Shown piece after piece: positions 1 to 10,676 of a stretch of 64,000 nt of DNA (position 1 is its first letter; every line of letters starts with the position of its first letter). The notes beneath the pieces were generated by a model. It saw nothing but the letters and a program-made list of their open reading frames with translations, searched no databases and was not told where the DNA came from. The DNA is taken from NCBI GenBank assembly GCA_003344405.1, contig NOWV01000166.1, positions 108,801-172,800 of the forward strand, given 5' to 3'. The DNA comes from Trichoplax sp. H2 (Eukaryota; Placozoa; Uniplacotomia; Trichoplacea). Position numbers and translations under genes: made by a program.

Positions 1-315
1 TCTCCGTATGCAGCAGTCGAGGTACTGTCTAAAGTGGTATAAATGGAAATAGAGATGGAAGATCAAAGTCAAAAATAGAAGATAGCAAGAGTTTGAGAAT
101 ACTGAATCTATTTTATACTGTACTGTACTGTATAGTATTACTCGTATACTTGTAATGGCGGCATCTTATCTAATATACGTTCTTACGCGGATGGCGGCGT
201 GGCGGCTTCTTGGATTTTAGCTGACATTTGGACTTTATTATCTCTAAATTACAGCTTTGCACAACGATTCAAAGGAATGTTAGTATACTCATATTATTCT
301 TGTATCTTTGCCTAG

Positions 316-3300
316 GGATTGCCGCAAAAAGATGTATGCAAAGCCTTCATTGATAATTGCCCATTATGGCCGCGCGGAAAGGTATGGCATTCCATTCTTT
401 GCCCTTAGTGCTATAGTGAGCTATGTATTCGTTGACACACAAGTAGCAGCATATTTTATGCTGACTGATAATACTTTGCATTTACTGCACGCAGTTCTAA
501 ATCAATTGATACGAATAACAGATCAAAGTTATCGCATACGTGAAAACCATCTCTCTCTCTCTTGATTTATTATTATTATCGAGTAGTCTCTGGTGAAACA
601 AGGACTAGTATAATGTGTTTACTGGATTAAAATCGACGGCTACTTTCATTACTACAGTATTTGTACGATGATTATATGTTTTGAGGTTAAGTGATTTGCA
701 CTACATTTAAGAAATACATGTAACTCATTAAATGATTACAACTTCAGTATATTATTATTAATAAATTATGGCGTGCTCATTACATGCAGATTTTAGGAGG
801 TTCAAGTGCAATTAACTATATGGTGTATATGAGAGGTTGTAAGGGAGATTTTGATTCGTGGCAAGAGTTAGGTAATGAAAACCGACGGTATTTTGTAGTT
901 GACATGATGCAGAATACTCAGATTAATAGAGTTTTTAAGAATAAGTTAGCTTTATTTTATTTTTATTGCTATCTACAGTATTACTGTATCGGCACTATTT
1001 AAACTTATACAGTACTACTTTATACATACGTATGCAATATGGAGAAATGGTAGAGATACTAGAAATTTATAGAAACGCTTTTACTGCTAAGATTATGATT
1101 GACCATATACGGTATCAATGAATGCATTGTTATACTAGGTGCTGATGGATGGAGTTACAACGACGTCTTACCTTATTTTAAAAAATACGAAAATAATACC
1201 AGGTTCAAACTACCTGCATCTATTTACTCACTTGGTTACTGCTCTGTCCGTAGTTATCGATCATGACATACACTGTACTATGTATAGTACATGGACAATT
1301 AATAGAAGTTAATGTTTTAAAATTTTTACCATGTCCAATGTCCAGGGCAGAATTTCGAAATGATCCGCAGCATGGTGTTGGAGGACCGATTATTATTAGT
1401 GATTCACTCGTAGAAGCACCGTACGTTGAAGCTTTCCTTAAAGCAGGTATGCAACACAAGATCAGTAAGATTATATCTCATTGATACTGCTTTAAAGTCA
1501 TTAGATCTGTAATTATAATTTTCTGCTAGTTTATGCTTATAATCTTATCATTATGTTAGGCGAAGATGCGGGTTATCCTACTTGTGATCTAAATGGTGGT
1601 ATTAAAGTTAGTATACATATATCTTTAGTTTACTATATTTGATGCCATAATTATTGGTATTTATAATGTTACAATTCTTTTTAGTATAACTATTATTGTA
1701 TTAAAACTTAAACACACGTAGAATGGGTTTGATCGAGGACAGGTTTTTGTTGGCAACGGAAAACGCCAAAGTACGGCACAATGCTATCTTACAGCGGAAG
1801 TATTAGAAAGGAAAAATTTATTTATCGGTATACATTCTCATGTCGGAAAGGTATTGTAATAATGCATTACTTACTGCATAAAATCAAGTCATGTTTAACC
1901 TTGCAGTGAATATAACTTAAATCTAGTATCCAGATTTAATATCTTAATTTAAGGTTAAATAGTATTCACTGCTTGATATTTAAGGTAATTTTTCGTGGTA
2001 AAAGAGCTGTTGGTGTTGAATTTTCACAAAAGTAAGAATTTATTTACTTCGACTTTCTTATTGTTTTATAAGAAATGTCCTTTACTGTTCGGTTCCGACT
2101 TACAGTATACGAGTATAATGTAAATTTCTTTTATAGACAAAAAATACAAACTGTTCACTGCAATCGCGAGGTTATTTTATCTGCTGGAATAGTAGGTACA
2201 ACGCAACTTTTACTGCTGTCTGGTGTGGGACCACAAAATGATCTAATGGAATTAAATGTCTGTATTACAAATCAAAGCCTTACGTTAATAATGTATAGTT
2301 TGTATTTTGACTGTGTAATAGCTTAAATGCAAATGACTTTGCAATATTGAATCAGAGAAATAATATTATGATTACTTTATATCAATTATTAACTAAATGA
2401 ACTTTTTCCCTTAGATTCCCGTTGTTGCCAATCTACCGGTTGGTCTTAACTTACAGGTAGAGAATGGTTCCGTAAAGTAGAAGTGGCTCATTTACTTGCG
2501 GTGTTAATATACCGGATATTATACCTGTGTCACTTTAGAGCCACCATTGCATGGTCTTGTCTGCTTCCACGGTGGATAGCATTAAGGAGTATAGTCTAAC
2601 TAAGGAAAGTGCTTCATCCCTTTCGACATTACTGAAATATATGATTTTCAAAGAGGTGAATAATTGAGCTTAAGACTTCTTTATTAATATATTTTAGCTA
2701 TGAATTAATTAATTATAATTGGGTTACTTAGGGGTTTCTAACTTCTGCTGGTTACCAAGCTTCCGCTCTGTTTAATGTCAGTGAGAACGCTGTAAGTTTT
2801 CGATGATGCATAATTTAATATGATGGCAAAAATCAGAGGAAATAGGGCTCCACATATGTAATTCAGTTGAATACCAGGAAAACTTATCTAGAGGACTACA
2901 CATAAGATTCTGATATAATACTGTCATTTTAATATAGGAAGAAGTTCCATGGGCTGAAATGCTAATTCATCTCATGTGTATCGGACCTGATCAAACCGTT
3001 TATTATAATAATTTTCGTTATGATGAGAAAAAGTACGTTCTTACGCGTTTTTACAAGAAATATTTTCTTGTCTTACAGACTTAGAAAGTAGTAACAGTCT
3101 CAACAAGTAATAAATTACCGTGTGTATTTGTACTTGAAAAGAGTGAATGTTATGCAATGGAATAATATCGACATTAGCGTAATGTTATGTACTAGCGATG
3201 TGTTCTTATATTGTGCGACTGAAATTGATCTATAGATTTCCTGCTATGTACGTTGGAGGCCCTTATGATCCATCAACTGCTGGTATTTCATATATTTTTT

Positions 3301-4149
3301 AAAGGAGGTGGGGTAATTTCGAACTTGTTTTTTCATTAACGTGCCGTTACATTAATTCTTATTGGTAGGGCTGAACCTTATTTGTATACTATCACATCCT
3401 AAAAGTAGAGGGTGGATTAAACTTAAAACAACAAATCCAGAAGATCAACCAGAGATACAACCCAATTATTTTCAGCACAGGGATGATATGCGCGATATGG
3501 CAAAAGTAGTGTACACTATTTAGTACTGTTACGCTTTATGAGCACAGCGTTGGACTTTTTCTTTAATTTATAATGTCATTATCTTTCAGGGAATGCAATT
3601 TAGCCATAATTTGTTATGTAGTAAATATATGAAGCCATACATCAAGGAAATTCATCGATATAATGTTGATTGTCCTTATGAATACAATTCTATTGAATAT
3701 TGGGAAAGTGTATTAAGTTATTTTTCTTATGACAGTTATCATAACGTGAGTCTAGCCTTGATATTAATTGTTACTAGTCTAAGTAAGTAGCGGTTGGTTA
3801 TTAACACAGATAATTTTATAATTTATAGATTGGAACATGCAGGATGGGAGATAAGAATGATGATGCTGCTGTAGTAGATCCGCAGTTAAGGTCTGAATTA
3901 ATTTTGGCAATTGATATTTTGGTTAATAAGATAAAAGAATGGGATAGATGTACAGTAGCTGTAATTGTAAATCTTGTACTTAGAATTCGAGGGTTACAAG
4001 GAATTCGTGTTGTTGATGCTTGTATTATTCCGGAAATGGTTTCTTGCAATACTTATGCACCGATAGCAATGATTGGTGAAAAGGCAGCGGATCTTATCAA
4101 GGGCGTTACTGCATCTTCAGGATCTCATCATGATGAAAGAACTGCTTGA
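316..4149 (+). CDS. GMC oxidoreductase (choline/glucose dehydrogenase-like), 5' partial
   Basis: FAD-dependent alcohol or choline oxidising enzyme of the glucose-methanol-choline family. Exons by splice signal and phase: 316-381, 790-871, 1139-1202, 1346-1446, 1560-1606, 1722-1850, 1985-2031, 2137-2257, 2415-2456, 2539-2655, 2732-2791, 2938-3032, 3236-3282, 3369-3508, 3590-3745, 3829-3890, 3984-4149. Joined they encode 513 residues plus stop without a frame break. Visible family motifs: WPRGK then [10 protein letters not shown] (GMC signature 1), [13 protein letters not shown], the [19 protein letters not shown] block (signature 2 region), HPKSRG, and the C-terminal active-site stretch YHNIGTCRMG followed by NTYAP. 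The N-terminal FAD-binding Rossmann glycine motif (about 80 residues) is absent and should lie left of the window. Oddities: the usual 'NLQDH' reads NLQSHH, and the Pro after the active-site His is Asn. Substrate cannot be told. The splice sites at 1203, 2258 and 3891 are weak. Confidence 0.87.
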
Positions 4150-6011
4150 ATATTGCGCTACTTCAAGTGGTAGCTACCATATCCTAAGCCTTCACGAATA
4201 AAGTTATATCGTCATGTTAAGCATTTAGTTATCGACGCATGTAGTTGAAGTCTAGATACGAATATTTTAAAAGAGGTTTAGGATGTACGCGCATGTTGTA
4301 TTGGTCAATAAAGTGAATGACTTTATGATTCTGATAGGCAAGCTTAGTAGTATGTATTTTATGTTGCTTAAAAACAGATGAGGATATTTACATAATGAAG
4401 AATTTTAACTACAGTATTAAAATATCGTTGTACGCGTACACTTTACGCTTGTGGAATTAATCGGAAAGCGTCAATCTGATCACTAATGACACCGTGTAAA
4501 TACGTATCATGTGAGTTGTAGGTAAAGTATACAGGTATTAAAATGAGGCAACTAGGATACCAGTGTTACCTGTACATTGGCATATAGTAAGCTACGTAGT
4601 AGTAATCACTGAGCAAAAGGTCAATAATTACGGTAGATCTGATAAATGACATACGTTATGATTCATCGTTATGATTGTGATGCTTGTAGTATGCATTGCT
4701 TGTAAAATCTTTATTCTGTACGGTAAATATCGTATGCGTACACTAATCAAGTTGTATAGCTTTCGTTGGTTAAGGCCACCTTCTTTCTACAGTATGAAGT
4801 TCACTACTTTGCTTACTGTAAATTGAATTATCTTTCCAATAACTTTAGGCAAATGTAGATTTGAACGTTACTAGCTCTAATATCAATATTTCAAACTACA
4901 GCATATTACTTTTCAGCAAGCTACATCTCCGGATAGGAGCATACTAAGCTGACTTAACCCAGGGTCCTCAGCGCCAGCCATTCGAATTGTATGCGATAGT
5001 ACTCATAATTAGCATTGCTTACTTTTGAACGTGTGCAAGGTACTACTGTACATTCGCAGATCTGTCGTATACTATGTTTGATTTACCCATCCATTACACG
5101 TTGCGATTAAATGTGTAATACACCTTTGTTGGAAAAAGCGTCCGATAAAGAATAATGTCAATAACAACCTCATAACTTTTAGATAGATTATACATATGGA
5201 ATTGTTACAAAACGCAATGGATGCATGCAGAAAAATCATCGAAAATATATTTATTTTCATATCAAATGGGCAATGATATCTATGGAACAATGCAGACTGC
5301 ATTGCAGGTAATAAGCATATTTAAGCTATGTGAATAAAACAGTAACAGATTAATCAAGACTATCTTAGATATAGTACAAATAGAAAGATAAATATGCTTA
5401 TATATATACGCTGTCCACAAACACGACAGTTTAATCTAATCTAATCGATATAAAGTCTAATTGAACGATAGTTTAATGTAATAAGCGTAACATGCGCGTG
5501 TAGCCATGACAAGGTGCTGGGCATAAACTATAAACGTATACCGAGACAAAGATTACAGCAGTACACGTTCAGATACAGTATTCGGCACGAGATAAAATAT
5601 TTACTCTTCCTACCTTATTTGTAACTAGTAAAGCTTCTTTAGGTTCCATAACAATGAATAAAAAATATGATTTCTTACATTTACAAGCCTTGCCATCATG
5701 CGTACATTATTACGTAGTCTAGTAAAGTCTGAAAAAATAGTATAATATGCTACTACAGTATACGAATACCCATACCGGATGTGAATTGTGTTTCTTTAAT
5801 CTTTTTTTGAGTTCCATTTGTCATACTTAGCCGTAGATACCAGATATTTTTCTTATTTTTTCATGAAGATTCGATATTCTATTTAGGTATAATCGTTCTC
5901 CATAGAATTGTTTATAGTCATGCAATTCAAAAAAAGTTATCATCGATTCGACGGCAATTCATTTTTATTTAGAATACATTCGAAATTGGATTAGCAAATG
6001 CTGTCAACGAT
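4150..6011. other. Intergenic, no gene seen
   Basis: AT-rich DNA between the GMC gene and the convergent LAP1-like gene. Only short unconvincing open frames are present (for example 5072-5302 on the minus strand), with no recognisable protein or strong repeat. Confidence 0.5.
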
Positions 6012-6854
6012 TCAGCATCCTTGGAAGTCTTCTTCTGAATTGATAACAACGATATTTTGAAGAATTCTGGCAGAAAGTGGATCAAATATAAATTCTTCCA
6101 TTGGACTCCACGAGTTTTTTAATACTTTAGTAACTTCTTCCTCTATATAAACCTCATTGCTCGATAATAGGTTGTCGTCATAAGTGCCATTAAGAGCTAC
6201 ATGAAACAAGATAACTGCTTGCTTAAAAGGTGCATCGTCATTGTCACAGTAACTTTGAAATTGACGGGCTAATTTAGGATTTAACGCATGTAATTTGTTA
6301 GTAATAGGAATGGTGTTGGTCGTTAAGGCTTTGTTTAATTGCTTCAAGAAGGAATGTTCCAAGTTTTCATCCAAAGCATGGTTACGACTATATTCGCCAT
6401 GGACATTAAGTTCCATGAACGGTTTTGGTATAGCATCTAAAAGCTTCATAATTAAACAACGACTAGATTTGAATGCGTTTGATCGATGAGCTAAAGTGAA
6501 AACTAACGGCTTTTTCCGTTGCAGCCCAGTATTATATATCTTGAATGCTAGAAAAGTTAGTTTTTTCCAAGTATTTTTAGTTTGGGATGGAAAATGATTT
6601 TTTAAATCTTGTATTAGTTTGCGAGATTGGCTAATGGCTTCCATCTCATTTAAGGTAGATGCTTTCCGATCGACATTAGATCTGATGCAGTGTAGAAAAA
6701 TTAGAGCAAGTATACAGAAGCATACGAGTATGATCGGCACGCTACGGTTGGTAATTCTGTTGGAAGGTGTATCTTTCCTTGGATTACTGTCTGGTGAAGG
6801 TGGAGTTTGTTTAGGCTTCTGATCGGATTGATGTACATTTGGTGGAGTAAGCAT
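6012..6854 (-). CDS. LAP1/LULL1-like torsin-interacting membrane protein
   Basis: Single-exon 280-residue protein resembling torsin-1A-interacting proteins (LAP1, LULL1), which sit in the nuclear envelope or ER and switch on the Torsin AAA+ ATPase with their luminal domain. Residues 1-38 are polar and Pro/Lys-rich (cytosolic or nucleoplasmic tail). Residues about 39-58 form one hydrophobic membrane segment (PIILVCFCILALIFLHCI). The remaining ~220 residues are the putative luminal domain, with family-like stretches DDAPFKQAVILFHVAL and FDPLSARILQNIVVINSEED near the C-terminus, and it ends in Cys. The length fits a short-tailed LAP1C/LULL1-type protein. I recognise the fold by pattern only; an arginine-finger assignment would need an alignment. 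No spliced exon is needed, as start and stop are in the same open frame. Confidence 0.72.
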   Translation of the reverse strand: MLTPPNVHQSDQKPKQTPPSPDSNPRKDTPSNRITNRSVPIILVCFCILALIFLHCIRSNVDRKASTLNEMEAISQSRKLIQDLKNHFPSQTKNTWKKLTFLAFKIYNTGLQRKKPLVFTLAHRSNAFKSSRCLIMKLLDAIPKPFMELNVHGEYSRNHALDENLEHSFLKQLNKALTTNTIPITNKLHALNPKLARQFQSYCDNDDAPFKQAVILFHVALNGTYDDNLLSSNEVYIEEEVTKVLKNSWSPMEEFIFDPLSARILQNIVVINSEEDFQGC

Positions 6855-7449
6855 ATGCGTATATTAAAGTACAATTAAAACATTGACATTTTAGATGTAT
6901 GTAATAATTGTTACTCATTGGTGAAGTAAAATAAGAAAACTTTTATTGTAGTCAATTCATTATTCAGTAGATGTACAGTAGACTACTGTCAGTAGTACTG
7001 CTATGAATTAGGGTCGGTGTTCCAGTCGATGTCCGTGCAGTACTATGCAAGATTTGGATAAAGTCTCTCGAGTGTTATTGTAGTGTATTATTACAACTGT
7101 TTAGCGTGGAGCTTTTACGGTACTATCGTCATAGTCAATTGCACAATAACACTGTTCGCAGGAATTTCTTCCTTTGGTATCATCGCATTGCTGTGCTTAC
7201 TGTAGTATCATTCATTGATCAAGCGGATAGAAAGAACATTTTGGCATTCACTTTTTGCTGCTGCTTTCTAATTGTACTTGAATAGTGAAGTAGTTACCAA
7301 TATAACAACATCAGGTGAAGATTGCCTTCAATACCGAATCAAATACTGTACTAGGTCAATCAGACTCGATCAGGAGATATGTCCTTGCTTGCTTCATCAT
7401 ACTGCACTGTACAATCACTTTGACAACACAAACTGGCTGGTATATTATT
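6855..7449. other. Intergenic, upstream of LAP1-like gene
   Basis: No coding exon or strong repeat seen. It presumably contains the promoter of the minus-strand LAP1-like gene. Confidence 0.4.
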
Positions 7450-7459
7450 AATATTTACA

Positions 7460-7813
7460 CTATATATTCCTAACCCTATTTCTTGTCTGATTTCCTATAG
7501 CGTTATTCTCGTTTCCTTCCATAGCGTTATTCTCGTTTTCTTCCATAGCGTTATTCTTGTTTCCTTCCATAGCGTTATTCTCGTTTTCTTCCATAGCGTT
7601 ATTCTCGTTTTCTTCCATAGCGTTATTCTCGTTTTCTGGTGGATTTACTGTCGTAGTTAAATTGGAGTCATCGTGTTGGCCATGCGGGTTGGATGTTATT
7701 GGCGGTGTACCCGTTGGTTTTGATTCACTGTTTAACACATCTTTTTTGGCGATGTTATTTTTCGCCCCATTTCCTTTGCTTGGGGACGAAATTCTTCTCT
7801 GTCTTGTTGGCAT
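7460..7813 (-). CDS. Hypothetical protein with NENNAMEE octapeptide repeats, copy 1
   Basis: Open frame of 117 residues, not recognised. The N-terminal half is basic and polar (starts MPTRQRRISSPSKGNG). The C-terminal half is about six copies of an acidic/Asn-rich octapeptide (NENNAMEE or NENNAMEG) encoded by a 24-bp tandem repeat at about 7497-7638. It ends GNQTRNRVRNI. No signal peptide or membrane segment. The duplicated copy at 8851-9180 keeps the same frame with several amino-acid differences, which argues mildly for coding potential, but the low complexity means it may be just an open repeat. It could be one exon of a spliced gene. Confidence 0.35.
   Translation of the reverse strand: MPTRQRRISSPSKGNGAKNNIAKKDVLNSESKPTGTPPITSNPHGQHDDSNLTTTVNPPENENNAMEENENNAMEENENNAMEGNKNNAMEENENNAMEGNENNAIGNQTRNRVRNI
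7497..7638. repeat. 24-bp minisatellite
   Basis: About six tandem copies of 'catagcgttattctcgttttcttc' (plus strand), with C/T and T/C variants separating EE from EG codons. The same array recurs at about 8887-9006 with five copies. Confidence 0.85.
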
Positions 7814-8265
7814 CCGTAGAGTCTAAGTGATCATGATCATTGCATGATTACTGTATGCGCGTGCAAGTTATATCAGTAGAATATATACGACCGAAAACAT
7901 CAGCTCATCCTGGCCATGACTTTTATGACAAACCCAAGCAGGGCTAATATGTTTATGGTCGATCCTAATCCACTTACCGTGATACTGTATCGTTTCCAAT
8001 ATCCTTAGCAAAAATGGTTACAATCCACTGATAAACAAGATGCTGGTAGCGATGGCACAGCGGCAGGTGTTGAATGGACCATTTGAGGTGCTGCCACGTG
8101 AATGAATTATTGACTGATTTGGAAGCTGCTGCAATCCCACTTCCAATCAAGGAAAATGGACAGTATGGACGAGTAGAGGACTACCATGGACTTGTGAGAG
8201 AAGTAGTGGCAAGTCGCTGCTTCTACTACCACGAATAGAGGATAGTAGAGTACAGTACGTTTCAA

Positions 8266-8590
8266 AAATGCTCGCGCATACAGTACTGTACAGTACATAC
8301 TGTACTGTACTGACGTCAGTCTACAGTACTGTACTGTACAGTACATGGAACAAAATAAGGTCTCCAACATACTGTATCTCCGTGCTTGTTGTACAGTACT
8401 GTACTGTATAGTAGTGCAGTTGTAGTATATACAGTAGTACTGTATACTCAGTAACTCATTTAGGTACACTGTACAGTACAGTACAGTATGTACTTGTACT
8501 GTACGTACAGTACTGCAGTGCTGTAAGAGTGGACATGCACTGTACAGTACAGTACAGACAGACGTACAGTACAGTACAGTACAGGTACGT
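8266..8590. repeat. GTAC palindromic repeat field (copy 1)
   Basis: Dense runs built from the pentamers GTACT/AGTAC/GTACA (for example tactgtactgtacagtac), which are self-complementary, interrupted by unique spacers. Open frames here are rich in YCTV/CTVLY simply because of the repeat, and I do not call them genes. Confidence 0.85.
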
Positions 8591-8823
8591 TTAAAAAATG
8601 CAAACGGTCCGTGAGATAAACAACATTGAATAAACTGGTGGATTGCGACATGTCGTAAGAGCGGATATTTCACCATTTCAACCGCTATATGAAAAAAAAA
8701 TGCTTTTACGGAATGAGGGAATTCATTAATTATATTATAGAAGGTAAAAATAAAAGTACAGGCACATAGAGTATCACCAGCGATACTCAATGTACTGTAC
8801 TCTACTGCAGGTTGTCGGGACTA

Positions 8824-8843
8824 NNNNNNNNNNNNNNNNNNNN
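8824..8843. other. Assembly gap (20 N)
   Basis: Run of 20 N. It lies exactly at the junction between the two copies of the duplicated segment, so the true distance and copy number here are unknown. Confidence 0.99.
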
Positions 8844-10322
8844 ATTTACACTATATATTCCTAACCCTATTTCTTGTCTGATTTCCTATAGCGTTATTCT
8901 CGTTTCCTTCCATAGCGTTATTCTCGTTTTCTTCCATAGCGTTATTCTCGTTTTCTTCCATAGCGTTATTCTCGTTTTCTTCCATAGCGTTATTCTCGTT
9001 TTCTGGTGGATTTACTGTCGTAGTTAAATTGGAGTCATCGTGTTGGCCATGCGGGTTGGATGTTATTGGCGGTGTACCCGTTGGTTTTGATTCACTGTTT
9101 AACACATCTTTTTTGGCGATGTCATTTTTCGGCCCATTTCCTTTGCTTGGGGACGAAATTCTGCTGTTTCTTGTTGCCATCCGTAGAGTCTGAGTGATCA
9201 TGATCATTGCATGATTACTGTATGCGCGTGCAAGTTATATCAGTAGAATATATACGACCGAAAACATCAGCTCATCCTGGCGAGGACTTTTATGACAAAC
9301 CCAAGCAGGGCTAATATGTTTATGGTCGATCCTAATCCACTTACCGTAATACTGTATCGTTTCCAATATCCTTAGCAAAAATGGTCACAATCCACTGATA
9401 AACAAGATGCTGGTAGCGATGGCACACTAGTACTGGTGTTCAATGGACCATTTGAGGTGCTGCCACGTGAATGAATTATTGACTGATTTGGAAGCTGCTG
9501 CAATCCCACTTCCAATCAAGGAAAATGGACAGTATGGACGAGTAGAAGACTACCATGGACTTGTGAGAGAAGTGGTGACAAGTCGCTGCTTCTAATACCG
9601 CAAATAGAGCACAGTAGAGTACGTACACAGTAAAGTACAGACAGACGTACTGTACAGTACAATACGGTCTCTACAGTATAGTGGTACAGTATCACCCTGT
9701 ATAGTACTGTACGTTTCAAAAATGCTCGCGCATACTGTACGTCAGTACAGTACTGTACGTACTGTACTGACGTCAGTCTACACTCTACAGTACTGTACAT
9801 GGAACAAAATAAGGTCTCCAACATATCTCCGTGCTTGTTGTACTGTATGAACTGTACTGTAGTGCAGTTGTACTATATACAGTACAGTAGTATACTGCAC
9901 TATACTTATTTAGGTACAGTGTACAGTACTGTACTGTAGTGCTGTAAGAGTGGACATGCACTGTACACTGTACTGTATACAGTACAATACAGACAGACGT
10001 ACAGTACAGTACAGTACAATACGGTCTCTAGTACAGTGGTACAGTATCACACTGCACTGTACTGTACTGTACTGTACTGTACTGTACGTTTAAAAAATGC
10101 AAACGGTCCGTGAGGTAAACAACATTGAATAAACTGGTGGATTGCGACATGTCGTAAGAGCGGATATTTCACCATTTCAACCGCTATATGTAAAAAAAAT
10201 GCTTTTACGGAATGAGGGAATTCATTAATTATATTATAGAAGGTAAAAATAAAAGTACAGGCACATAGAGTATCACCAGCGATACTCAATGTACTGTACT
10301 CTACTGCAGGTTGTCGGGACTA
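8844..10322. repeat. Tandem duplication, copy 2
   Basis: Second copy of 7450-8823, about 100 bp longer because of expanded GTAC blocks (9620-9810, 9837-10090). The unique parts are nearly identical to copy 1, including the 'gaatgagggaattcattaattatattatag' block near 10210-10240. Confidence 0.9.
8851..9180 (-). CDS. Hypothetical octapeptide-repeat protein, copy 2
   Basis: Same product as the 7460-7813 ORF with changes near the N-terminus (MATRNSRISSP versus MPTRQRRISSP; PKND versus AKNN) and one fewer octapeptide. An upstream in-frame ATG at 9207 exists only in this copy, because copy 1 has a stop there. I therefore place the start at the shared methionine (9180). Function unknown; may not be expressed. 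Confidence 0.33.
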   Translation of the reverse strand: MATRNSRISSPSKGNGPKNDIAKKDVLNSESKPTGTPPITSNPHGQHDDSNLTTTVNPPENENNAMEENENNAMEENENNAMEENENNAMEGNENNAIGNQTRNRVRNI

Positions 10323-10676
10323 CGGAGAAGAGTGGCAGTACTGTAGTCTCGTACTGTACAGTACGTACAGTAGTCAGATCAGTTGTGTTCGGCCACCGTT
10401 CATCTTGTACTGTACAGTACAGTGTACAGTACAAGACATTGTGATTCAAGAGCTTCGGTCTGCATCGACTCACGCCACAGTGTAGTCTGTAAACAGCACA
10501 GGCGCAGATTACTCATCTCTACTGAAGAAGTGTTGTATATCGCATCTTGGCCGATTGGTGTCCCCCATTAAAAGAAAATGGTTCAGCGCGCCGATTTCTA
10601 GTCCACCTAATCCACAAAGGATGACAGAGAGTCAAGTTGATTAAATCGGAACTATTGATTTCAATTTTATACCCAA
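10323..10676. other. GTAC repeats and upstream region of USP20/33
   Basis: 10330-10440 holds more GTAC-palindrome sequence; the rest shows no feature. The likely promoter and 5' UTR of the USP20/33 gene are here. Confidence 0.4.

Larger units (their letters stand above)
7450..8823. repeat. Tandem duplication, copy 1
   Basis: First copy of a segment that recurs at 8844-10322. Both copies start at the block 'tttacactatatattcc', run through the octapeptide ORF and a shared unique stretch (the 'gaccgaaaacatcagctcatcc' block), then through GTAC-palindrome repeats, and end at 'gcaggttgtcgggacta'. Differences are mostly indels in the GTAC blocks plus scattered substitutions. Confidence 0.9.

Noticed and set aside
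308-565. 85-codon plus-strand open frame starting [10 protein letters not shown]
   Set aside because: The same bases in another frame encode the GMC exon [10 protein letters not shown]...WPRGK followed by a GT donor, and the ORF's reading has no family resemblance.
8107-8790. 227-codon minus-strand ORF rich in CTVLY
   Set aside because: Open only because the GTAC repeat lacks stops in that frame; the corresponding frame in the duplicate copy is broken into separate ORFs.
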